Of a stretch of 32,268 bases of DNA, positions 26,153 through 32,268 are shown piece by piece. The stretch spans positions 1 to 32,268 of the forward strand of contig CASEOA010000004.1 of NCBI GenBank assembly GCA_949289455.1, in the 5' to 3' direction. The notes beneath the pieces were generated by a model. It had not been told where the DNA came from, searched no databases, and saw only the letters and a list, made by a program, of their open reading frames with translations. Position numbers and translations under genes: made by a program. Numbering within the stretch: position 1 is the first letter of the stretch; every line of letters begins with the position of its first letter. Source of the DNA: an uncultured Eubacteriales bacterium (GTDB lineage Bacteria > Bacillota > Clostridia > Oscillospirales > Oscillospiraceae).

Positions 26153-26920
26153 GTGGAAGAGAACATTAAGGTGCTGGTGGCAGACGGCAGCGAGGAATTT
26201 CGCGCCGTACTGGTGGAGCAGCTGTCGGCGGAGGCCGGGATGGAAGTGGTAGGGGAGACCGGGGACGGGGCAGAGGCCCTGGACCTGCTGGAGACAACCG
26301 CACCCGACGTGGTGGTCATGGACCTGGTGCTCCAACGAGTGGATGGGCTGGAGGTGCTGGAGAAGCTGGGCCGACTGTCCCAGCGGCCCAGGGTGCTGGT
26401 GCTGTCCGGCCTGGTGCAGGGGAGCGTGGCCCAGCTGGCGGTTGCCGCCGGGGCGGACTATTACATGGTCAAGCCCTGCCGGCTGACGGCGGTGGCCCAG
26501 CGGGTGCGGCAGCTGGCTGGGCTGAACCGGGAGGCGCCCGAGACCCAGCCCGAGCTGGACAGCCGCCCCAAGCTGGAGGCTGTGGTCACCGGCATCATCC
26601 ACGAGATCGGGGTGCCCGCCCACATCAAGGGCTATCAGTACCTGCGGGAGGCCATCCTCATCGCCGCCAAGGATATGGATGTGATCAACGGGGTGACCAA
26701 GGTGCTCTATCCGGAGGTGGCCAAGCGGTACGGCACCACCGCCTCCCGGGTGGAGCGGGCCATCCGCCACGCCATCGAGGTGGCCTGGGACCGGGGGGAC
26801 CTGGAGACCTTGCAGAAGTATTTTGGCTACACGGTGTCCAACACCAAGGGCAAGCCCACCAACTCGGAGTTCATCGCCATGATCGCCGATCAGCTCCAGC
26901 TGGGGCAACTCCAGCAGTAA
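26153..26920 (+). CDS. spo0A: Sporulation master regulator Spo0A
   Basis: A response regulator that, when phosphorylated, starts endospore formation and stationary-phase programmes. The product is 255 residues from GTG 26153 (site GGGAAAGGG 8 bases before; GTG 26144 is an alternative). The receiver (about 1-122) keeps phospho-acceptor Asp57 and the Lys of VKP, but the acidic pair is only Asp11 followed by Gly, and the usual M-P after the acceptor is L-Q. The C-terminal effector domain is very well conserved ([34 protein letters not shown]), which identifies it firmly. It stands alone between terminators, without the spoIVB neighbour common in Clostridia. Confidence 0.96.
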   Translation: MEENIKVLVADGSEEFRAVLVEQLSAEAGMEVVGETGDGAEALDLLETTAPDVVVMDLVLQRVDGLEVLEKLGRLSQRPRVLVLSGLVQGSVAQLAVAAGADYYMVKPCRLTAVAQRVRQLAGLNREAPETQPELDSRPKLEAVVTGIIHEIGVPAHIKGYQYLREAILIAAKDMDVINGVTKVLYPEVAKRYGTTASRVERAIRHAIEVAWDRGDLETLQKYFGYTVSNTKGKPTNSEFIAMIADQLQLGQLQQ

Positions 26921-26924
26921 ACCC

Positions 26925-26971
26925 ACAGTGCGCCGGACGGGAGAGCATCTCCGCCGGCGCACTGTTTTTTT
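26925..26971 (+). terminator. Intrinsic terminator after spo0A
   Basis: ACAGTGCGCCGG (26925-26936) pairs perfectly with CCGGCGCACTGT (26954-26965), with an inner CGG/CCG extension after a bulged A. It ends in seven T. Confidence 0.93.
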
Positions 26972-27022
26972 GCATGGATGTCCATCCAGGCGCATACCTG
27001 TGGGACAAGGGGGTGGACGGCC

Positions 27023-28408
27023 ATGACGCTGGAACGACTGGGGGATCTGCTGTGGAATCCATGGCTGCTGGGACTGTTTCTGATGACCGGGCTGTACCTG
27101 TCGGTGCGGTCGGGCTTTTTTCAGCTCTTCGGCCTGCCGGTGTGGCTGCGGGCCACTTTGGGGTCCTTGGGCCGCCGGCCGGGCGGCGAGAAGGGGGGGC
27201 TCACCCAGCTCCAGGCCATGTCCACCGCCCTGGCCGCCACCATCGGCACCGGCTCCATCGCCGGGGTGGCCACCGCCATCTTTTACGGCGGGCCGGGGGC
27301 GGTGTTCTGGATGTGGGTGTCGGCCTTCCTGGGGATGATGACCGGATGCGTGGAGAAAATCCTGGCGGTGCGCTACCGGGAGCGGGACGGCCGGGGTGGC
27401 CACCGGGGCGGGCCCATGGTGTACATGGAGCAGGGGCTGGGCAACCGCACCCTGGCCTGCCTGTTCTCCCTGTGCTGTCTGGGGGCCTCCCTGGGGGGCG
27501 GCAGCATGGTGCAGTCCAACTCTATCTCCACCGCCCTGTGGGCCGCCTTCGGCTGGGACCGGCTGACGGTGGGAATCGTGGCCGCCCTGCTGACCGGCCT
27601 GGTGATCGTGGGGGGCGTGGGCCGCATCGGCAGGGTCAGCGAAACTCTGGTGCCCTGCATGGCGCTGCTCTTCGTGGGGGGCGGGCTGGTGGTGCTGGTG
27701 TGCCGGCGGCAGGCCCTCCCCGATGCCTTGGCCCAAATCCTGGAAGGGGCCTTCGCTCCCAAGGCCGTCCTGGGGGGCGGGGCGGGCTACGGCATGGCCG
27801 CCGCCCTCCGGTACGGGGTGGCCCGGGGGGTGTTCACCAACGAGGCGGGCATCGGCACCTCTGCCATCGCCCACGCCGCCGCCGATACCCGGGAGTCGGC
27901 GGAACAGGGAATGTGGGGGATTTTCGAGGTGTTTCTGGCCACCGGAGTGGTGTGTACCGTCACCGCTCTGGTGATCCTCACCACCGGGGTATACGACCCC
28001 CAGACCGCTCTGGCCGCCATCCGCAGCGGACAGGTGGATCCCCAGATGGTGGGAGCCCCTCTGTCCGCCGCCGGGTTTTCCACGGTGCTGGGGCCCTTTG
28101 GGGGGATCTTTGTGGCGGTGTGTCTGCTGATGTTTGCCTTTACCTCCCTGCTGGGCTGCGGATATTACGGGGAGCGGAGCCTGGAGTACCTTACCGGCAG
28201 TCCCCGGGGCCGCCGGGGGTATCGGGTCCTCTTTCTGCTGGCGGTGGTGTGGGGGAGCGTGGCCGACGTCAGCGCCGTGTGGGAGCTGGCCGATATCTTC
28301 AACGGCCTGATGGCCCTGCCCAACCTGTTCACCATTTTACTTCTCTCACCGGAAGCCCTGAGGCTGCTGCGCCAGTGGGAGGGCGGCAAAAAGCGGAGCG
28401 CGCCGTAA
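27023..28408 (+). CDS. Alanine/glycine:cation symporter (AGCS family), second copy
   Basis: A second sodium or proton coupled small amino-acid symporter, 461 residues from ATG 27023 (AAGGGGG about 9 bases upstream; earlier in-frame starts at 26978 lack a ribosome site). The first motif reads ATIGTGSIAGVA, with Ser78 where the family and the other copy have Asn. The signature NEAGIGTSAIAHAAAD (Glu274) is otherwise normal and closer to the common G-S-A-P-I-A-H-A-A form than the first copy. It differs enough from the 17385-18824 gene to be a separate paralogue rather than a recent duplicate. I saw no clear promoter of its own after the spo0A terminator. Confidence 0.9.
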   Translation: MTLERLGDLLWNPWLLGLFLMTGLYLSVRSGFFQLFGLPVWLRATLGSLGRRPGGEKGGLTQLQAMSTALAATIGTGSIAGVATAIFYGGPGAVFWMWVSAFLGMMTGCVEKILAVRYRERDGRGGHRGGPMVYMEQGLGNRTLACLFSLCCLGASLGGGSMVQSNSISTALWAAFGWDRLTVGIVAALLTGLVIVGGVGRIGRVSETLVPCMALLFVGGGLVVLVCRRQALPDALAQILEGAFAPKAVLGGGAGYGMAAALRYGVARGVFTNEAGIGTSAIAHAAADTRESAEQGMWGIFEVFLATGVVCTVTALVILTTGVYDPQTALAAIRSGQVDPQMVGAPLSAAGFSTVLGPFGGIFVAVCLLMFAFTSLLGCGYYGERSLEYLTGSPRGRRGYRVLFLLAVVWGSVADVSAVWELADIFNGLMALPNLFTILLLSPEALRLLRQWEGGKKRSAP

Positions 28409-28422
28409 AAGCGCGCTCCGCT
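28388..28422 (-). terminator. Terminator for the minus-strand membrane protein gene
   Basis: AGCGGAGCGCGC (28392-28403) pairs perfectly with GCGCGCTCCGCT (28411-28422). The A-run 28388-28392 gives a T-run on the minus strand only. The hairpin overlaps the last codons of the convergent symporter gene, whose TAA lies in the loop. Confidence 0.75.
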
Positions 28423-28432
28423 GACTGGGAGA

Positions 28433-30190
28433 TTATGCCGTCGGAGAGGGATCCGCTTCCTGGGTTTCCTCCGGCTGGGGGGTGGGGGTGACGATGGGGT
28501 CGGGAGAGGCCACCCCGTCCAGGGTAATTGTGGAGCCGTCCAGGATGGAGGAGGTCTGGCCCTCTACCGCCGGGGTGTGCTGGATGGTCACCTTGTCTCC
28601 CACGTTGAGGATGACGGCGATGGGGTTTTCGGCGGCGGACAGGGCGTAATACACCGGGTCGCCCTCCAGCTGGATGAAGTAGTAGGAGTTCCCCTCCATC
28701 ACCGCCGAGCGGATGTCGGACACCATGCCGGAGATTTCGGTGCGGGGCACCTCATCCTCCGAGGCGATGCCCTTGGAGGTGAGCAGCTTGATATACTCCT
28801 GCTCGCAGGCGGAGACGGTGGAGCCGGTGGCCACCACCTGGTACTGGGCCACATTGACCATGGCGTAGCTCTTCACCAGGTTGGTGGCGTCCTTCAGGGG
28901 GATGAAATAGGTGGGCTCCCCGGCGATGTTGAGCAGCAGGGGGAAGGTGGCGTTGTACTTCAGGTCCTGAACCACGCCCTCGGCGGAGTTTTCAGCCGCC
29001 GCCTCGGTGGCGCCGGGGGCGGAGTAGAATTTGGTCTCCTTGGTGCGCTGGTTGGAGAGCAGGAAGCCCAGGTTGGACTGGTCGGCGTTGGCGGAGGTGA
29101 CGCCGGTGTACATATACACATCGTCGTTGAGGGCGATGTAGTTGGACCCGTCGGTGGTGATGGTCACGTCCCGCTGGCCAAAGATGGAGTTGATGAAGCC
29201 ATTGACCAGGGTGCCGTGGTAGTCATACTGCTGCATGATGAGGCCGGGGGTGAACACGTTGTCCACCCAGTTGGGGATGTCATCCAGCTCGTAGTAGGTG
29301 CACTGGCCGGTGATGGCGTCCACCAGCACCGCCCCCTGGATGTCCTCGCCGCCGAACAGGCCGATGGTCTTGACCACCCGGGGGGCGATCCAGTAGGGGC
29401 GTCCCTCCTCGTTGATCTCAAACTGGGGGGTGCCGAAGATAAAGGTGGGGAAGTGGAAACGCAGGTGGCGGACGATGTTGCGGTTGAGGGGCTCGGAGAA
29501 GGAGTACTTCATCCCCTCGTCCAGCCGGACCACCGTGGCCTCCTGGGTGACCATGTCCACCATCACATAGGCGGGCAGGCCCTCCCCCCGGTTGGTGAAC
29601 CACTTGAACAGGTCAGCGTAGGCGATGGGGGCCACCCGGACGGGCCGGCCCTGGTAGTTGATCTGGGTAGAGTCGAAGGAGTACTCGAACTGGCTGACCA
29701 TGTCGCTGAGGGTGCCCATCTGCCGGTCGCTGAGGTATTCGGCGGAGGACTGGTCCAGGGTTGGGATCTCATTGAAGGAGATCTCGGTGATGTCGGCGGA
29801 AAAGTTGCCGTTTTCCACGGTGAGCAGATCCCGGTAGGCCCCTGCTCGAAAGATGGGCAGGGAGATAATGGTGCCCACGATGGAGATGAGGATGAGGGCC
29901 AGGAAGAGGACGCCCACCGGCAGGCAGCGGGCCTTGATGAACTTCAGGTAGTCCCTGGGGGAGCGGCTGCCTTTGATGAGATCCATACCCGAAGTGAGTA
30001 GGGAGCACACCACAAAGACCACGCACAGCATGGTCAGGAAGGTGTAGAACTCCTCGGCCTGTAGGTTGATGGGGGGCAGGGCCACATAAAAATAGACCAG
30101 GCCCACCACCAGGGTGATGATAAGGCAGAGCGCCAGCTTGGCGCCGCTGCCCTTGGGGCCGCGGGCTTTTTTGGCAGGTTGTTGTTCCAT
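28433..30190 (-). CDS. Conserved clostridial membrane protein of unknown function
   Basis: A 585-residue protein whose function I do not know; relatives in Clostridia are, I believe, sometimes labelled CvpA-like, which I cannot confirm. After a basic N-terminus come three membrane segments at about 19-38, 48-67 and 91-113, then a large outside domain. Two similar stretches, YVMVDMVTQEATVVRL (208-223) and AVLVDAITGQCTYYEL (287-302), resemble PepSY-type repeats. Highly patterned segments include TIGLFGGEDIQG, DDVYMYTG and SNQRTKETKFYS. Residues about 483-540 may form an OB-like barrel, and the tail from 563 is Pro/Thr/Glu-rich. AAGGAGA precedes ATG 30190. Divergent from the Na/Pi gene. Confidence 0.75.
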   Translation of the reverse strand: MEQQPAKKARGPKGSGAKLALCLIITLVVGLVYFYVALPPINLQAEEFYTFLTMLCVVFVVCSLLTSGMDLIKGSRSPRDYLKFIKARCLPVGVLFLALILISIVGTIISLPIFRAGAYRDLLTVENGNFSADITEISFNEIPTLDQSSAEYLSDRQMGTLSDMVSQFEYSFDSTQINYQGRPVRVAPIAYADLFKWFTNRGEGLPAYVMVDMVTQEATVVRLDEGMKYSFSEPLNRNIVRHLRFHFPTFIFGTPQFEINEEGRPYWIAPRVVKTIGLFGGEDIQGAVLVDAITGQCTYYELDDIPNWVDNVFTPGLIMQQYDYHGTLVNGFINSIFGQRDVTITTDGSNYIALNDDVYMYTGVTSANADQSNLGFLLSNQRTKETKFYSAPGATEAAAENSAEGVVQDLKYNATFPLLLNIAGEPTYFIPLKDATNLVKSYAMVNVAQYQVVATGSTVSACEQEYIKLLTSKGIASEDEVPRTEISGMVSDIRSAVMEGNSYYFIQLEGDPVYYALSAAENPIAVILNVGDKVTIQHTPAVEGQTSSILDGSTITLDGVASPDPIVTPTPQPEETQEADPSPTA

Positions 30191-30254
30191 AGACGGCTTC
30201 TCCTTTTCGGCAAGTTAAACATTTTTTCCAGGCGCGGCTTGGCGCTGTAAAGGT

Positions 30255-30283
30255 AGTATAGCCGAAAGCGGTGCAAAAGGCAA
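30255..30283 (-). promoter_or_regulatory. Promoter of the minus-strand membrane protein gene
   Basis: On the minus strand TTGCCT (plus 30278-30283) and TATACT (plus 30255-30260) are separated by 17 bases. Transcription would begin near 30248, about 58 bases before the ATG. Confidence 0.6.
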
Positions 30284-30371
30284 CCAAAGTCCTGTGATTT
30301 TTCCTGTTCTGGTACTGGCAACCCTGTGGAAAGGGGGACGGAGCGCCGTCGAAACTTCGTGAAAAAGCCCA

Positions 30372-30400
30372 TTGACGGTGACCTTTTCATTGGATATACT
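30372..30400 (+). promoter_or_regulatory. Promoter of the Na/Pi cotransporter gene
   Basis: TTGACG at 30372-30377 and TATACT at 30395-30400 are separated by 17 bases. The AT-rich leader after it contains GTTACA (30403-30408) and TGTAAC (30424-30429) as an inverted repeat. Confidence 0.8.
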
Positions 30401-30463
30401 AAGTTACAGTATTGTAAAAGAAATGTAACAATAAAATAAAAAGAATAAATGAGGGATATTAAC

Positions 30464-32119
30464 GTGGATATATCGATCCTCTTGGGGCTGTTAGGCGGCC
30501 TGGCTCTCTTCCTCTACGGCATGCAGATGATGAGCTCCGGTTTGGAGGCGGCGGCGGGCAACCGCATGAAGCGCATTCTGGAACGGCTCACCGCCAACCG
30601 CCTGCTGGGCGTGCTGGTGGGCGCGGTAATCACCGCGGTGATCCAATCCTCCTCCGCCACCACCGTCATGGTGGTGGGCTTTGTCAACTCCGGTATGATG
30701 ACCCTGCGGCAGGCCGTGTGGATCATCATGGGCGCCAACATCGGTACCACCATCACCGGCCAGCTCATTGCCCTGGACGTGGGGGCCCTGGCTCCTCTGT
30801 TCGCCTTTGTGGGCGTGGCCATGGTGGTTTTTTTGAAAAAGCCCCAGATCCACCACTACGGCAACATCCTGGCCGGCCTTGGCGTGCTCTTCATCGGTAT
30901 GGAGATGATGAGCTCTTCCATGGAGCCCCTGCGGGAGTGGCCCGCCTTTGTGGAGGTGGTGAGCACCTTCTCCAATCCCCTCATCGGTATCCTGGTGGGC
31001 GCGCTCTTTACCGCCCTTATCCAGTCCTCCTCCGCCTCGGTGGGCATTTTGCAGGCTTTGGCGGTCAGTGGAGTCATTGGCCTGGACAGTGCGGTATATG
31101 TCCTCTTCGGCCAGAATATCGGCACCTGCATTACCGCCGTGCTGGCCTCCATCGGCACCAGCCGCAACGCCAAGCGCTCCACGGTAATCCACCTGATGTT
31201 TAACGTGTTTGGTACGATCCTGTTCACCATTATCTGCATTTGTACCCCCCTGGTGAGCTACATCCAGTCTCTGACCCCGGGCTTTCCGGCCTCTCAGATC
31301 GCCAATATGCACACCTTGTTCAATATCGTCACCACCCTGCTGCTGCTGCCCGTGGGAGGCCTCCTGGTAAAGCTGGCCATGCGCATCCTGCCTGACCGGC
31401 GGGAGAGCGGGGAGGAGGGAATGCACCTGGCCTACCTGGTGCCCAATCCCACCCACACCAAGCAGGAGCACCCCATCGGCTTTTCCGCCATGTACGTCAC
31501 CCAGCTCCGCCAGGAGCTCAACCGGATGCTGGGCATGGCGCGGGACAACATCGCTTCCAGCTTCCAGGCGGTGCTGGAGGTGGACGTGAAGCGAATGGAG
31601 GAGGCCGAGGAGCGGGAGGATTATCTGGATTACCTGAACAAAGAGATCTCCCAGTATATCTCCCAGGTCATCGTCCACGAGACCAACGAACAGGATTCCA
31701 CCGCCATTAGCGCCTACTTCAAAATCACCGGCAACATCGAGCGCATCGGCGACCATGCCATGAACATCTGTGAGTACACCCAGATGATGAACGACAAGGA
31801 CATCCGCTTCTCCACCGATGCACAGAATGAGATCAAGCAGATGGAGCGGGTGAGCTTGGAGGCCCTGGACGTGCTTCAGCAGGAGGTCACCAATCCCACC
31901 GCCTGGCTCACCAAGGTGTCCTCTCTGGAGCAGCGCATCGACGACATGACTGAGGAGTACCGCCGCAACCAGCTCAAGCGGATGCGCAAGGGAATCTGCT
32001 CCGACGAGGCCTGCATCATCTTCTCCGAGCTGCTCACTGACTTTGAGCGCATCGGCGATCACGCTCTGAACATTGCCCAGGAGCGGGCCTCCATTGACTC
32101 CAAAGCTACAGGGGTATAA
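30464..32119 (+). CDS. Na/Pi cotransporter family protein with PhoU-like domain
   Basis: A sodium-dependent phosphate transporter of the NptA/YjbB type in the cytoplasmic membrane; some bacterial members may export phosphate. The product is 551 residues. The two inverted transport repeats are marked by QSSSATT (61-67) with GANIGTT (90-96), and by QSSSAS (187-192) with GQNIGT. From about 340 to 545 there is a helical region with two E-R-I-G-D-H-A motifs, the PhoU signature. I chose GTG 30464, which has GAGGGA seven bases upstream and gives the family start DISILLGLLGGLALFLYG; ATG 30449 adds five residues but has no ribosome site. No terminator is seen after it. Confidence 0.92.
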   Translation: MDISILLGLLGGLALFLYGMQMMSSGLEAAAGNRMKRILERLTANRLLGVLVGAVITAVIQSSSATTVMVVGFVNSGMMTLRQAVWIIMGANIGTTITGQLIALDVGALAPLFAFVGVAMVVFLKKPQIHHYGNILAGLGVLFIGMEMMSSSMEPLREWPAFVEVVSTFSNPLIGILVGALFTALIQSSSASVGILQALAVSGVIGLDSAVYVLFGQNIGTCITAVLASIGTSRNAKRSTVIHLMFNVFGTILFTIICICTPLVSYIQSLTPGFPASQIANMHTLFNIVTTLLLLPVGGLLVKLAMRILPDRRESGEEGMHLAYLVPNPTHTKQEHPIGFSAMYVTQLRQELNRMLGMARDNIASSFQAVLEVDVKRMEEAEEREDYLDYLNKEISQYISQVIVHETNEQDSTAISAYFKITGNIERIGDHAMNICEYTQMMNDKDIRFSTDAQNEIKQMERVSLEALDVLQQEVTNPTAWLTKVSSLEQRIDDMTEEYRRNQLKRMRKGICSDEACIIFSELLTDFERIGDHALNIAQERASIDSKATGV

Positions 32120-32130
32120 AAAAGATAGAA

Positions 32131-32268
32131 ATGAACACATCCACCAGCGAAGCTGGTGGTTGTCACTATGCGGGCATAGCCCTTTGTTCCTCGCGGACGC
32201 GTACAACGCGTAATACGATCTGCCAACTGCGTAAGGACTGCTACTTGCCGCCCGTAAACGGGCTGTTA
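32131..32268 (-). mobile_element. Possible end of an IS200/IS605-type (tnpB) element, partial
   Basis: This stretch is dense in short perfect hairpins: CCACCAGC-gaa-GCTGGTGG (32141-32159), CTATGC-gg-GCATAG, ACGCGT twice, and GCCCG-taaa-CGGGC near the edge. On the minus strand it would be the 3' end of an element whose body lies beyond the window: a structured RNA region ending in the subterminal hairpin. No transposase reading frame can be seen, so the call rests on structure and general likeness only. The plus strand is open as a 46-codon frame from ATG 32131, which I regard as incidental. Confidence 0.35.

Noticed and set aside
26974..28491. 505-codon plus-strand frame overlapping the second symporter
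   Set aside because: It is rich in Gly, Arg and Pro with no family likeness, while the other frame gives a complete AGCS protein.
32131..32268. 46-codon open plus-strand frame starting MNTSTSEAGG
   Set aside because: It has no ribosome site and its codons coincide with hairpin arms; a structured element end explains the sequence better.

Overview
The window is GC-rich throughout and reads as chromosomal DNA of an anaerobic, endospore-lineage Firmicute, most likely Oscillospiraceae (Flavonifractor/Intestinimonas/Lawsonibacter type). The evidence is a Spo0A gene, Firmicute AddAB rather than RecBCD, an Fhs-FchA-FolD one-carbon operon, and GTAGGGGCG...CGCCCGC intergenic repeats of the kind I associate with that family. 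The taxon is an inference from gene content and base composition; there is no rRNA in the window. No gene-free stretch exceeds about 300 bases.

Layout. (1) 1-7811: an arginine operon, argG (5' end cut off) - argH - argC - argJ - argB - argD - argF. It covers the cyclic acetyl-ornithine route plus citrulline to arginine and ends in a strong terminator. Three short hairpin repeats sit between its genes. (2) 7878-8307: a free-standing cold-shock gene with a near-consensus promoter, a 120-base structured leader and its own terminator. (3) 8326-11658: fhs-fchA-folD, the formate to methylene-tetrahydrofolate branch, with a consensus -35 box and a bidirectional terminator. (4) 11658-13959: an HSL-type esterase on the minus strand, divergent from a marR-like regulator that overlaps a YczE-type membrane protein gene; a palindrome covers the marR start of transcription. 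(5) 13973-22445: addB - AGCS symporter - addA. The transporter gene splits the two subunits of the recombination nuclease. (6) 22470-25942: rpmE (L31) with its own promoter and terminator, then flavin reductase, hflX, a GNAT acetyltransferase and a YigZ/IMPACT protein. (7) 25943-28422: spo0A with a helically phased upstream region, then a second AGCS symporter. (8) 28433-32119: a conserved membrane protein of unknown function on the minus strand, divergent from a Na/Pi cotransporter with a PhoU-like tail. (9) 32131-32268: hairpin-rich DNA that looks like the end of an IS200/IS605-type element running off the window.

Most genes are housekeeping. The points that deserve attention are: FolD has lost two cyclohydrolase active-site residues while sitting next to FchA; the Spo0A receiver lacks one of its paired metal-binding aspartates, and its upstream DNA is built of 10-bp units; the cold-shock leader folds into a long hairpin; the intergenic hairpin repeats show compensatory changes; and a probable transposon end lies at the right edge. 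I found no CRISPR array, tRNA, rRNA or clear defence system.
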